Numbered from the stretch's first letter, positions 16,810 to 26,041 are shown. The stretch: DNA of 64,000 nucleotides from an uncultured Angelakisella sp. (GCA_910585525.1 CAJUFR010000001.1:1-64000); one strand, 5' to 3'. The notes: a model not told the origin generated them from the letters alone. A program made the numbers and translations.

Positions 16810-17898
16810 TTGTCAAAGGTCGCCTTTAAAAACATTTCCTTCAAATACGGCCAGAACCAGATCCTAAAGGACTTCAGCCTGGAGATCGAGGCCGGCGAGA
16901 TCCTCTGCCTGGTGGGCCCCTCCGGCTGCGGCAAGACCACCCTGGTCCGCTGCCTGCTGGGCCTCAACAAGCCGGACACCGGGGAGATCTATGTGGACGA
17001 CACCTGCATCTTCAGCGCCACCCGCCGCGTCAACATGCCGGTGGAGCGCCGGAACATCGGCATCGTCTTCCAGGATTACGCCGTCTGGCCCCATATGACC
17101 GTCAGCGAGAACGTGGGCTATTCCCTGAAGAAGCGCCGTGTCCCCAAGGACCAGATGGCCCGCCGGGTGGCCGACGCCCTGGCCCAGGTGAACATGACCG
17201 AATACGCCAACCACCTGCCCAGCCAGCTTTCCGGCGGGCAGCAGCAGCGTGTGGCCATCGCCCGGGCCCTGGTGGGCAACGGGGAGATCATCGTCATGGA
17301 TGAACCCATCACCAACCTGGACGCCAAGCTGCGGGAGCAGATGCTCACCGAGATCCGGGAGATCCAGCGCCGCAGCGGCACCACCGTCCTGTACATCACC
17401 CACGACCAGCAGTCCGCCCTCCAGCTTTGTGACCGGATGGCCATTATGGAGCCGGGGGGCAACCTCTGCCAGCTGGGCACCGACGAGGACATCATCCTCC
17501 ACCCGGCCAACCGCTTCACCTTCGAGTTCATCGGGGTATCCAACTTCATCCCGGTGGAGGTGAAGGGGGGCGCCATCACTTTAAAACCCGGCAGCCGGGA
17601 CTTCCCCTGGGCGGAGGGCAGGCTGCCGGAGGGCGCCGACGCCACCAAGCCCCTGGAGGTGGGGGTGCGCCCCAACGACATCGTCTTTGACAAGGATTCC
17701 CCCCTGCGGGTCACCGTCAACCGCTCGGTGTTCCTGGGCAGCGAATACGATTACTTTGTGGACCTGGGCGGCCGGGAACTGCGGGTGCAGCAGAACACCC
17801 TGGACGCCGCCAAGTACGGCGTGGTGAAGGAGGGTGCCGAGACCGGCATCCGCCTGCTGAACTACCGCTTCTATCCGCCGAAGGAGGTGCAGGCATGA
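16810..17898 (+). CDS. ABC transporter ATP-binding protein (Fe3+/spermidine type), first
   Basis: A 362-aa ATPase of the FbpC/PotA class. Walker A GPSGCGKTT at residue ~38, Q-loop FQDYAVWPHM, signature LSGGQQQR, Walker B IIVMDEP and H-switch HDQ are all present. The C-terminal ~120 residues form a TOBE-type regulatory domain. Translation starts at TTG 16810 after GGAGGAAGG. It overlaps the permease gene by ATGA (17895-17898). Confidence 0.9.
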   Translation: MSKVAFKNISFKYGQNQILKDFSLEIEAGEILCLVGPSGCGKTTLVRCLLGLNKPDTGEIYVDDTCIFSATRRVNMPVERRNIGIVFQDYAVWPHMTVSENVGYSLKKRRVPKDQMARRVADALAQVNMTEYANHLPSQLSGGQQQRVAIARALVGNGEIIVMDEPITNLDAKLREQMLTEIREIQRRSGTTVLYITHDQQSALQLCDRMAIMEPGGNLCQLGTDEDIILHPANRFTFEFIGVSNFIPVEVKGGAITLKPGSRDFPWAEGRLPEGADATKPLEVGVRPNDIVFDKDSPLRVTVNRSVFLGSEYDYFVDLGGRELRVQQNTLDAAKYGVVKEGAETGIRLLNYRFYPPKEVQA

Positions 17899-19610
17899 GC
17901 AGAGGACGCAACAAGGACCTTGCCGCCGTGGACGGCCGCCGCTTCAGCATGGACGGCATCATGACCGCCGTCACGGTGGTGCTGCTGCTGGTGGTGGTGG
18001 TCATCCCGGTGGTCTCCATCATCTACAACGCCTTTTTCTTCCAGGGGCACTTTGACCCCAAGCTGTTCTCCAGCCAGCTGACCGACGCCGGCAACCTGGC
18101 CGCCATGTGGAACACCATCAAGATCGCCTTCTGGGTCACCCTGCTGGGGACCATCGTGGGCACCTTCTACGCCTGGCTGCTGGGCCGCAGCGACATCCCC
18201 GCCAAGGGGCTGATGCGGGCCCTCTTCAACATCCCCTACATGTTCCCCCCCTTCCTGGGGGCCATGGCCTGGGACCTGCTGCTCAACGGCCGGTCCGGCT
18301 ACCTGAACAAGCTGCTGGTCAGCACCTTCGGCCTGGAGGCCGCCCCCATCAACATCAACACCCTGGGGGGCATCGTGTTCGTGGAGCTGTCCTACTACTT
18401 CCCCTTTGTCTTTATGCAGGTGGTCAGCGCCCTGGAGCGGATGGACCCCACCCTGGAGGAATGCGCCCGCATCGCCGGGGCCAAGCAGATGACGGTCATC
18501 CGCAAGATCACCCTGCCGCTGGTGGTGCCCGCCATCTCCGCCGGGGCGCTGCTGATCCTCACCACCTCCCTGGCCCACTTCGGCGTGCCCTCCATCCTGG
18601 GCTTCTCCCAGGGCATCTACACCCTGCCCACCAAGATCTACGCCGTCATCTCCCGGGCCGGCGGCAGCTTTGAGGGCATCCGCCAGGGGGCTGCCCTCTC
18701 CATCATGCTGGTGCTGGTGGTGTTCACCGCCCTGGTCATCCAGAAGAAGATCCTCAGCTCCGGCAGCTACGACATCATCAAGGGCAAGAGCATGCGCCCC
18801 ACCCTCATCAAGCTGCGCGGCGCCCGCATCCCCCTGCTCATCCTCTGCATCGCCACCCTGGTGCTCATCGTTATCGTGCCCCTGGTGATGATCTTCCTGG
18901 TGAGCCTGGTGAAGGCCTACGGCCTGCCCCTGATCCCGGAGAACTTCACCCTGCAGAACTACCAGCGCATCTTCGCCGCCTCCGGCACCATCGATTCGGT
19001 GAAGAACTCCCTCTTCGTCTCCATCAGCGCCGGTGTCATCTGTATGTTCCTGGGCACCCTCATCGCCTACGTGGTGCAGAAGATCCGCCCCAAGGGCAAG
19101 GAAGTGCTGGAGGTCCTCTCGGTGCTGCCTTACTCCCTGCCCGGCACGGTGCTGGCCATCGGCGTCATCCTGGCCTGGTCCGGGGCCATCGGCGGCATCA
19201 GCCTGTACAACACCATCTGGATCATCCTGGTGGCCTACATCGCCCGGTACCTCTCCTTCTCGATGAAGAGTTCCTCGGCAGCCCTGCTGCAGGTCCACCC
19301 CTCCCTGGAGGAAGCGGCCCGCACCTGCGGCGCCTCCCACATGGAGAGCCTTACCGACGTCACCCTGCCCCTGATCCGCCCGGCCATGGTCTCCGGCTTC
19401 TTCCTTATCTTCCTGCCGGCCATGCGGGAGGTCACCACCTCCATCCTGCTGTACGGGCCCTACACCCGCACCCTGGGCGTCCAGATCTACTCCCTGCGTG
19501 ACGCCGGCATGATCCCCCAGGCCGCCGCCTTGGGGAGCGTCGCCATCGTCATCATCATCATCTGCAACACCATCGTCACCCAGGCGACCAAAGACAGGAA
19601 GGGGGTCTAA
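17895..19610 (+). CDS. Fused double ABC permease (FbpB type)
   Basis: A 571-aa permease carrying two homologous transmembrane halves, as in FbpB/AfuB. Each half ends in an EAA-type loop contacting the ATPases: LEECARIAGAKQMTVIRKITLPL near residue 200 and LEEAARTCGASHMESLTDVTLPL near 475. About twelve helices. Translation is coupled to the upstream ATPase. One chain replaces the usual permease pair. Confidence 0.9.
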   Translation: MSRGRNKDLAAVDGRRFSMDGIMTAVTVVLLLVVVVIPVVSIIYNAFFFQGHFDPKLFSSQLTDAGNLAAMWNTIKIAFWVTLLGTIVGTFYAWLLGRSDIPAKGLMRALFNIPYMFPPFLGAMAWDLLLNGRSGYLNKLLVSTFGLEAAPININTLGGIVFVELSYYFPFVFMQVVSALERMDPTLEECARIAGAKQMTVIRKITLPLVVPAISAGALLILTTSLAHFGVPSILGFSQGIYTLPTKIYAVISRAGGSFEGIRQGAALSIMLVLVVFTALVIQKKILSSGSYDIIKGKSMRPTLIKLRGARIPLLILCIATLVLIVIVPLVMIFLVSLVKAYGLPLIPENFTLQNYQRIFAASGTIDSVKNSLFVSISAGVICMFLGTLIAYVVQKIRPKGKEVLEVLSVLPYSLPGTVLAIGVILAWSGAIGGISLYNTIWIILVAYIARYLSFSMKSSSAALLQVHPSLEEAARTCGASHMESLTDVTLPLIRPAMVSGFFLIFLPAMREVTTSILLYGPYTRTLGVQIYSLRDAGMIPQAAALGSVAIVIIIICNTIVTQATKDRKGV

Positions 19611-19614
19611 TCGG

Positions 19615-20727
19615 ATGGATCAAGTTATCCTCCGCCACGTCACCAAGCGTTTTACCACCAAGACATTGGGGGACATCGTCGCCGTTGACGATTTCAACCT
19701 CAGCGTCCACGAGGGGGAGTGCTTCTCCTTCCTGGGGCCCTCCGGCTGCGGCAAGTCCACCACCCTGCGGATGATCGCCGGCTTCGAGGACCTGAGCGAG
19801 GGGGAGATCGAGCTTTGCGGCCGCCCCGTCTCCATCAAGGACAAGAACCTCTACATCCCGCCGGAGGAGCGGGGGCTGGGCATGGTGTTCCAGTCCTTCG
19901 CCGTCTGGCCCCACATGAACGTATTCGACAATGTCGCCTTCCCCCTCCAGATACAGAAGGTAAATAAGACCGAGATCGCCCAGCGGGTGAAGGAGGCCAT
20001 GAAGCACACCAGCCTCACCGGCCTGGAGGAGGTGTTCCCCTCCGACCTGTCCGGCGGGCAGCAGCAGCGCATCGCCCTGGCCCGTGCCATCGTCACCCAG
20101 CCCAAGGTGATGCTGCTGGATGAGCCCCTCAGCAACCTGGACCCCAAGCTGCGGGAGACCATGCGGTTCGAGATCAAGGAGTTGCAGCGGAAGTTCAACT
20201 TCACCATCATCTTCGTCACCCACGACCAGTCGGAGGCCATGGCCATCTCCGACCGGATGATGGTCTGCGACATGGGCAAGATCATGCAGATCGACACCCC
20301 GGAGAACCTGTACAACAAGCCCAACAGCCGGTTTGTCCACAGCTTCCTGGGGGAGAGCACCTTCATCAACGTGGTGATCCAGGACGGCAAGGTGTTCGCC
20401 GCAGGCGACACCCAGCACCCCCTGGACCTGGAGATCCCCAAGGACGCCGGCCGGAACATGGTGGTGGCCACCCGGCCCAACTCCATCGACCTGTTAAAAC
20501 CCGGCGAGGGCCCGGGGTATCCCACCCGCATCGACAAGCGCATCTTCCTCACCGACCGCACCGAGTACCTGGTGCAGGTGGGGGACCAGACGCTGAAGAT
20601 CCAGGTGCCCCACCGCATCTCCTTCGCCGAGGGCGACGCCTGCCACGTGCGGTTCGTTTCCCCCATGTGGTACCCCGCCGAGGACGAGGCCGCCGAGAAG
20701 GAGCGCCAGCGCCGCCAGCTGGTGTAA
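19615..20727 (+). CDS. ABC transporter ATP-binding protein (Fe3+/spermidine type), second
   Basis: A 370-aa ATPase with intact Walker A (GPSGCGKST), signature (LSGGQQQR), Walker B (VMLLDEP) and H-loop (HDQSEAM), plus a C-terminal TOBE-like domain. It starts 4 bases after the permease gene. It is a paralogue, not a copy, of the ATPase at 16810. The permease has two non-identical coupling loops, so a heterodimer of the two ATPases is possible; alternatively only one is used. Confidence 0.9.
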   Translation: MDQVILRHVTKRFTTKTLGDIVAVDDFNLSVHEGECFSFLGPSGCGKSTTLRMIAGFEDLSEGEIELCGRPVSIKDKNLYIPPEERGLGMVFQSFAVWPHMNVFDNVAFPLQIQKVNKTEIAQRVKEAMKHTSLTGLEEVFPSDLSGGQQQRIALARAIVTQPKVMLLDEPLSNLDPKLRETMRFEIKELQRKFNFTIIFVTHDQSEAMAISDRMMVCDMGKIMQIDTPENLYNKPNSRFVHSFLGESTFINVVIQDGKVFAAGDTQHPLDLEIPKDAGRNMVVATRPNSIDLLKPGEGPGYPTRIDKRIFLTDRTEYLVQVGDQTLKIQVPHRISFAEGDACHVRFVSPMWYPAEDEAAEKERQRRQLV

Positions 20728-20752
20728 GACCCGCGCAATAAAAAACCAGCCA

Positions 20753-20811
20753 TGAAAAAGCCGCCCGCCGAGGCTGCCCGGATAACGGACAGCCTCGGCG
20801 GGCGGCTTGGT
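20753..20811. terminator. Bidirectional terminator between convergent operons
   Basis: A near-perfect stem AAGCCGCCCGCCGAGGCTG / CAGCCTCGGCGGGCGGCTT lies between the ABC operon and the convergent gene ending at 20821. Confidence 0.75.
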
Positions 20812-20820
20812 CTGCTTGTG

Positions 20821-22056
20821 CTAGTAATTGAAGCCGCCGTCCCACTTGGGCATGTTGGCGATATACTGTCCCTCCACCGCCGGGACGTAGTAGGCGCCGT
20901 AGTCCTTCATCCCCCCCGGCCGCTGTTCCTCCGGCAGTTCCACCAGGAAGCGGTAGTAGGGGAGATAGGTCTTTTCGTGGCTGCCGGTGCGGTAGACCAG
21001 TTCCACCTTCCCCAGGTACTCCAGCCCCGGCATCTGGCAGGGGACGCTGGTGGTGTAATTCCCGGCCGCCAGCAGCTGCTCCGCCTGGGCGGGGCTGATG
21101 ACAGGGTAGTCCCCCAGCTTCTGGGAGAGGTCCGGGGCGTAGACCCGGGCCAGGAACAGCTTGCCGTCGTCGTCGCAGTAGAAGGCCACCCGGTTGAAGT
21201 TGTAGTTCACCACCTGGCTTTCCAGGCTCCCCCCGGCGTCGTAGAACTCGATCTGGTAGCTTTGCTCCCCGTAGATGTCTCGGTCCCCGCCGGTGAGGTT
21301 CAAAGCGGGCTGTTCCATCCCCGAGAGGAGACCGGCGTATTCCGCCGAGAGATACCCCGCCGCCTCCTCCTTGGCCTCCAGGGTGGCGTGGTGGGTGAAG
21401 TCGTACTCCTCCGGCAGTTCCACCGGGGGCTGGAAGGCGATGGTGACGGTGAGGGTCTCGTCCACCGTCAGCTTGATGGAGTCGCTTTCCATGATGAGGG
21501 AATCGGGGTCAAAGTACCCCTCCGGCACCGTGTCCCCCACGGCGGCGAATTTGTCCCGGATGGCCTGCTGGTGTTCCGGGCTGGGGGTGTTGTCGGTGAC
21601 AGGCAGCGAGGGGTCCAGCTCCAGCTGGACAGCCACCGACACCAGCTGGGCCTCCATGCGGTCAAAGTCGGCGTTCTGGGCGCGGTAGTTATCGTCATAG
21701 GTGACGGCGTTGCGGTAGACCGGCAGGGTGTCCAGCCGGGCCTCCGGGGTCCAGGGGTTGGCGTTCACCAGTTCGTCGATGTCATAGGCCATGTACCCCT
21801 CGTACCCCATGGCGGCGGTGTCCCCCTCCCCCAGGGTGAGCAGCGGCAGGTCACCCGGCGCGCTGACCGAGGGCGGCTGCTTTTGGGGCAGCAGCTGGCT
21901 CCCGGCCAGCACCGCCACCGCCAGGCAGGCGGCCAGCGCCCCCCACCTCCCCCAGGCGGGGCGAGGGGGAGCGGTCCGCTCCCGGCGTATCCGGGCTTCC
22001 TCCAGCAGGCTGTCGTCCAGCTGGCCCAGGGCGTCGCTCAACAGTTCTGCTCTCAT
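20821..22056 (-). CDS. Membrane-anchored protein paired with ECF sigma factor (putative anti-sigma)
   Basis: A 411-aa protein with a cytoplasmic N-terminus (res. 1-40), one membrane helix (WGALAACLAVAVLAGSQLL, about 41-60) and a ~350-residue extracytoplasmic part rich in acidic and Tyr residues. This topology and the ATGA overlap with the sigma-factor gene suggest an anti-sigma factor or its co-regulator, but no zinc-binding HxxxCxxC motif is visible at the N-terminus. The outer domain is not one I recognise. Signal unknown. Confidence 0.6.
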   Translation of the reverse strand: MRAELLSDALGQLDDSLLEEARIRRERTAPPRPAWGRWGALAACLAVAVLAGSQLLPQKQPPSVSAPGDLPLLTLGEGDTAAMGYEGYMAYDIDELVNANPWTPEARLDTLPVYRNAVTYDDNYRAQNADFDRMEAQLVSVAVQLELDPSLPVTDNTPSPEHQQAIRDKFAAVGDTVPEGYFDPDSLIMESDSIKLTVDETLTVTIAFQPPVELPEEYDFTHHATLEAKEEAAGYLSAEYAGLLSGMEQPALNLTGGDRDIYGEQSYQIEFYDAGGSLESQVVNYNFNRVAFYCDDDGKLFLARVYAPDLSQKLGDYPVISPAQAEQLLAAGNYTTSVPCQMPGLEYLGKVELVYRTGSHEKTYLPYYRFLVELPEEQRPGGMKDYGAYYVPAVEGQYIANMPKWDGGFNY

Positions 22057-22613
22057 AGGTCGAATCCCTCCTTCTCCAGGTAGTTCCGCAGCCCCTGGCG
22101 GGCCCGGTACAGCATAGACTTGGTCTTTGCCAGGGTGCAGCCCCGGCGGGCGGCGATATCCGCCACCGGGTCCATAAAGTAGTACCGCTCCAAAAAGGCG
22201 GTGCGTGTCTCCGGGGCAAGGCCCCCCAGATAGGCGGCGATGGCCTCGGCCAGCAGCTTCTGGTCCATGGCCCGGCCGGTGGCGTCCCCGCCGGAGACGC
22301 AGTCCTCCAGTTCGGTGAGGGAGAGGGCGTACTCCGAGCCCCCCCGCTTGTCCCGGTGCCGGGTACGGAACAGGTCGATGGACCGCTGGCGGGTGATGCG
22401 CCCCAGGTAGGTGGACAGGGTGACGGGGCGGTGGGGTGGCATGGAGCCCCAGGCCTTGAGGTAGGTGTCGTTGACGCTCTCCTCGCTGTCCTCCCGGCTG
22501 GATAAGATCTGGTAGGCGATCTTTAGTAGATAGGGGCCGTACTTCTGCTGTGTCTCCTGGATGGCGGATTCGTCCCGCTGCCAATACAGCGCCACGATAG
22601 CCTGGTCCTCCAT
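22053..22613 (-). CDS. RNA polymerase ECF-type sigma factor
   Basis: A 186-aa sigma-70 family protein with region 2 (ILSSREDSEESVNDTYLKAWGSMP, res. ~38-65) and region 4 (FLERYYFMDPVADIAARRGCTLAKTKSMLYRARQGLRNYL, res. ~140-180), and little between, as in extracytoplasmic-function sigma factors. The start at ATG 22613 is set by AAAGGAGG seven bases upstream. The partner membrane protein overlaps it by ATGA. The promoters it recognises are unknown. Confidence 0.85.
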   Translation of the reverse strand: MEDQAIVALYWQRDESAIQETQQKYGPYLLKIAYQILSSREDSEESVNDTYLKAWGSMPPHRPVTLSTYLGRITRQRSIDLFRTRHRDKRGGSEYALSLTELEDCVSGGDATGRAMDQKLLAEAIAAYLGGLAPETRTAFLERYYFMDPVADIAARRGCTLAKTKSMLYRARQGLRNYLEKEGFDL

Positions 22614-22719
22614 GGGGACACCTCCTTTCTGTGGTCTCTCGTATATATACCCGACAAAAAGCATCAAAGGTTGCGCCGGTACTGGGAAAAATGATACCAT
22701 ATTTTTGGCCCCCCGGCTA

Positions 22720-22748
22720 TTGACATTTTCCGGCAGGGGGCATATAAT
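22720..22748 (+). promoter_or_regulatory. Consensus σA promoter of the trpXYZ operon
   Basis: TTGACA (22720-22725), 17 bases, TATAAT (22743-22748): a perfect match to consensus, just upstream of the T-box leader. Confidence 0.85.
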
Positions 22749-22764
22749 ACCCTTAAACCGATGA

Positions 22765-23001
22765 AGCGGAGATAAAACCGATCACGACCCCACAGAGAGC
22801 CGGCGGCGCTGAGAGTCCGGCGGGAGACGGTTCGGACAAATGGACCGCTGAGGGCGGGGGTGAACGGCGTTTTTGGCCCAGTATCCCCCGACGGGGGGCG
22901 CCCGTTACAGAGCCGGGGATGTGTTGGCATCCTGCTAAGGGGCCGTGGTGACCCACGGCAATCAAGGTGGCACCGCAGACATTCGTCTGTCCTTGTTTTT
23001 C
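22765..23001 (+). promoter_or_regulatory. T-box riboswitch leader with tryptophan (UGG) specifier
   Basis: The 3' part contains the T-box core AAGGTGGCACCGC (22964-22976) followed by a terminator stem CAGAC-ATTC-GTCTG ... CCTTG and TTTTT (22995-23000). Stem I carries the AGAGAGCC and GCTGAGAG elements of the distal loops, and the 3' side of the specifier loop reads ACAAATGGACC, placing codon TGG at 22841-22843. The T-box bulge UGGC would pair with a tRNA ending GCCA, in line with the G discriminator base of bacterial tRNA-Trp. Uncharged tRNA-Trp should therefore allow transcription into the downstream importer genes. Confidence 0.85.
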
Positions 23002-23155
23002 CCCGGGAACGGGGGAAGGATAAGGGCGGGCTTTTTTCTTTTCTCCGGCATGCGGGAGGGGAGAAAACGGCACCACTTTTTGCACGGCCACTCCAACAGG
23101 TGGAGCACCTGTGCCGGGTATTTCCCGGTGAAAGACTGGTAGAAGGAGACCGACC

Positions 23156-24181
23156 ATGAAAAAGCTGTTTGCCGTTCTGCTCACCATCGCGATGATCCTT
23201 GCCATGACCGCCTGCGGGGGCGGGAGCACCCCCGTCTCCTCCGGCGGCGCCGCCCCATCCTCCCCGGAGGGAGCAAAGCAGGTCACCGTCGGCCTGATCC
23301 AGCTGATGGAGCACCCCTCCCTGGACGAGATACGGGCCGCCATCACCGCCCGGCTGGAGGAAAAGTCCGCCGAAAGCGGGGTGTCCATCCAGGTGAACTA
23401 CCAGAACGCCCAGGGGGACACCAGCACCATCAACACCATCTGCCAGCAGTTCGTGGCGGGTAAGGTGGATGTCATCGTGGCCATCGCCACCCCCGCCGCC
23501 CAGGGGGCCGCCGCCGCAGCGGAAAATAGCGGCATCCCGGTGGTGTTCTCCGCCGTCACCGACCCGGTGGCCGCCGGTCTGGTGGAAAATTTGGAGGCCC
23601 CGGAGGGGAACATCACCGGCACCTCCGACGCCATCCCGGTGGAGAAGATCTTTGCCCTGGCAAAGGAACTGACCCCGGAGGCCCAGAGCTTCGGCCTTAT
23701 CTACAACACCAGCGAGGACAACAGTCTTTCGGTCATCGCCCAGGTGAAAGGCTACCTGGAGGGGGCGGGGCTGTCCTACACCGAGGGGGCGGTGACCACC
23801 TCCGCCGATGTCCAGACCTCCGCCAGGAACCTGCTGGGGAAGTGTGACGCCCTCTTTGTCCCCATCGACAACACGGTGGCCAGCGCCATGGCGGTGCTGG
23901 CGGACGAGGCCATCCAGGCCAAAAAGCCGGTCTACGTGGCGGCGGATTCCCTGGTGGCGGACGGCGGTCTTGCCGCCGTGGGGGTGAACTACACCAACCT
24001 GGGCAGCCAGACCGCCGACATGGTGCTGAAGATCGTCACCGGCACCCCGGTGTCCCAGGTGCCGGTGGAGGTACTGCGGGACAACAACCTGGTCATCAAC
24101 GGCGACACCGCCAGGGCCATTGGGGTGGATATCTCCCAATACGGCCCCAACGACGCCACCTTCGTTTCCTCCGTGGCTTGA
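23156..24181 (+). CDS. trpX: Tryptophan-type ABC transporter substrate-binding lipoprotein (TrpX-like)
   Basis: A 341-aa binding protein (ABC sugar/peptide-like fold, PF04392 type). The signal peptide ends at the lipobox MTAC (Cys20). The mature protein begins QVTVGLIQLMEHPSLDEIRAAI, then GDTSTINTICQQFVAGKVDVIVAIATPAAQ and VPIDNTVASAMAVLADEA, all typical of TrpX-type receptors known from streptococci. Function as a tryptophan (or indole precursor) receptor is inferred from the T-box specifier. First of three transport genes. Confidence 0.85.
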   Translation: MKKLFAVLLTIAMILAMTACGGGSTPVSSGGAAPSSPEGAKQVTVGLIQLMEHPSLDEIRAAITARLEEKSAESGVSIQVNYQNAQGDTSTINTICQQFVAGKVDVIVAIATPAAQGAAAAAENSGIPVVFSAVTDPVAAGLVENLEAPEGNITGTSDAIPVEKIFALAKELTPEAQSFGLIYNTSEDNSLSVIAQVKGYLEGAGLSYTEGAVTTSADVQTSARNLLGKCDALFVPIDNTVASAMAVLADEAIQAKKPVYVAADSLVADGGLAAVGVNYTNLGSQTADMVLKIVTGTPVSQVPVEVLRDNNLVINGDTARAIGVDISQYGPNDATFVSSVA

Positions 24182-24204
24182 CGCCGGATCATAAGGAGTA
24201 TGCT

Positions 24205-25101
24205 ATGAGTTTTACTGTTTTACTGGGGGCCGTGGAGCAGGGCTTCATTTACAGCCTGGTGGCCCTGGGGCTGTTCCTTTCCTACCGCACCCTGGACGTG
24301 GCCGACCTGACCACCGACGGCAGCTTCACCCTGGGGGCGGCCTGCTCCGCCGTCCTCACCATCCAGGGACAGCCGGCGGCGGGGCTGCTGCTGGCCCTGG
24401 CGGCCGGGGCGCTGGCCGGTCTGATCACCGCCCTGTTGCAGACCCGGCTGGGGGTGCAGCCCATCCTGGCGGGCATCGTCACCATGACCGGGCTTTACAC
24501 CGTCAACCTGATGGTGATGGGGGGCCGCTCCAACCTGAACATGCTGAGGGAGCAGAACGTCTTTACCGCCGCCGAAGCCGCCCTGGGGCCCATGGGCAAG
24601 CTGCTGCTGGCGGGGATGGTGGCGGTGGTGGCAGCGGTCCTGCTGGCCCTTTTCCTGCGGACCCGGCTGGGGCTGTCCATCCGGGCCACCGGGGACAACC
24701 GGGAGATGGTGGCATCCTCCTCCATCGACCCGGCCCTGACCACCACGGTGGGGCTCTGCGCCGCTAACGGGCTGGTGGCCCTCTCCGGGGGGCTGCTGGT
24801 GCAGTACCAGAAGTTTTCCGACATCAGCCTGGGCACCGGGATGGTGGTCATCGGTCTTGCCAGCCTGATCATCGGCGAGGTGGTCACCGGCAGGGGCGGG
24901 GTGGCCCGGGGGATACTGGCCGCCGTCCTGGGGTCGCTGATCTACCGTGTCATCATCGCCGCCGCCCTGGTGTCCGACGTGGGGGCCCAGAACTTCAAGC
25001 TGGTCTCCGCCGTCATCGTGGCCGCCGCCATCTCCTGGCCCGCCATCCGGGAGAAGCTGCGCTTCCATAAGCTGCGCCGGGAGGTGGAAAAAAATGGCTG
25101 A
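24205..25101 (+). CDS. trpY: ABC transporter permease (TrpY-like)
   Basis: A 298-aa permease with eight to nine hydrophobic segments, of the branched-chain-amino-acid/ribose permease superfamily. AVEQGFIYSLVALGLFLSYRTLDVADLTTDGSF at the N-terminus is the hallmark of the PF02653 group that pairs with TrpX-type receptors. Start at ATG 24205 after AAGGAG; an upstream in-frame ATG at 24178 overlaps the previous stop and lacks a site. It overlaps the ATPase gene by 8 bases. Confidence 0.85.
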   Translation: MSFTVLLGAVEQGFIYSLVALGLFLSYRTLDVADLTTDGSFTLGAACSAVLTIQGQPAAGLLLALAAGALAGLITALLQTRLGVQPILAGIVTMTGLYTVNLMVMGGRSNLNMLREQNVFTAAEAALGPMGKLLLAGMVAVVAAVLLALFLRTRLGLSIRATGDNREMVASSSIDPALTTTVGLCAANGLVALSGGLLVQYQKFSDISLGTGMVVIGLASLIIGEVVTGRGGVARGILAAVLGSLIYRVIIAAALVSDVGAQNFKLVSAVIVAAAISWPAIREKLRFHKLRREVEKNG

Positions 25102-25903
25102 TCTCCTTACCGTTGCCGGTATCTCCAAGACCTTCGCCCCCGGCACCGTCCACCAGAAGAAGGCGCTGGAGGAGGTGGCCCTCTCCCTGGCGCCCGGGGA
25201 CTTTGCCGCCATCATCGGCAGCAACGGGGCGGGGAAGTCCACCCTCTTCGGGGCGGTGGCGGGCAGCTTCTACCCCGACAGGGGCCGGGTGCTGCTGGAC
25301 GGGGAGGACATCACCTTCCTGCCGGAGCACAAGCGGGCCCGGAAGATCGGGCGGCTGTTCCAGGACCCGTTAAAGGGTACCGCCTCCCACATGACCATCG
25401 AGGAGAATCTGGCCCTGGCCTACCTGCGGGCGGGGGGGAAGAGCTCCCCCTTCTCCATGGTGGGGAAGCGGGACCGGGACTACTTCCGGGAGCGGCTGGC
25501 CGCCCTGGGGCTGGGGCTGGAGGACCGGATGAAGGCCCCGGTGGGGCTGCTCTCCGGCGGCCAGCGCCAGGCGCTGACGCTGCTGATGGCCACCCTGGTC
25601 ACCCCCAAGCTGCTGCTGCTGGACGAGCACACCGCCGCCCTGGACCCCGCCACCGCCGAGAAGGTGCTGGACCTCACCCGCCGGGTGGTGGCGGAGCAGG
25701 GCATCACCTGCATGATGATCACCCACAACATCTCCTCCGCCCTCTCCCTGGGCAACCGCACCCTGATGATGGACCGGGGGAGGCTGGTGCTGGACCTGTC
25801 CGGCCCCCAGCGGGAGGGGATGACCGTCCCCCGGCTGCTGGAGCTGTTCAAGGAGAAGGCGGCCCGGGAACTGGACAACGACCGGATACTCATGTCCCCG
25901 TAG
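25094..25903 (+). CDS. trpZ: ABC transporter ATP-binding protein (TrpZ-like)
   Basis: A 269-aa ATPase: Walker A GSNGAGKST near residue 42, Q-loop FQDPLKGTA, signature LLSGGQRQALTLLMA, Walker B LLLLDEHTAALD and H-loop THNISSAL. The DEHTAAL sequence in place of the usual DEPTA-L is characteristic of this ATPase subfamily. The ATG at 25094 lies inside the end of trpY. Followed by a terminator. Confidence 0.88.
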   Translation: MADLLTVAGISKTFAPGTVHQKKALEEVALSLAPGDFAAIIGSNGAGKSTLFGAVAGSFYPDRGRVLLDGEDITFLPEHKRARKIGRLFQDPLKGTASHMTIEENLALAYLRAGGKSSPFSMVGKRDRDYFRERLAALGLGLEDRMKAPVGLLSGGQRQALTLLMATLVTPKLLLLDEHTAALDPATAEKVLDLTRRVVAEQGITCMMITHNISSALSLGNRTLMMDRGRLVLDLSGPQREGMTVPRLLELFKEKAARELDNDRILMSP

Positions 25904-25920
25904 GGGGGCGCGCCGATAGG

Positions 25921-25947
25921 AAGGGGGCTTTGCCCCCCTTTTTTGTC
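25921..25947 (+). terminator. Terminator of the trpXYZ operon
   Basis: AAGGGGG-CTTT-GCCCCCCTT followed by TTTT, 18 bases past the stop codon. Confidence 0.85.
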
Positions 25948-26041
25948 TGCCCCCGGCGCCGCCCGGGACAAGATACCCCTTGTACAGCCCCCCAAGGTGT
26001 GATAAAATAAACACAAGAGTATCCGCCTGACAGGGGGCCAG

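Noticed and set aside
17871..19340. 489-codon open frame opposite the fused permease
   Set aside because: Antisense shadow rich in Asp/Gly/His with no fold or ribosome binding site.
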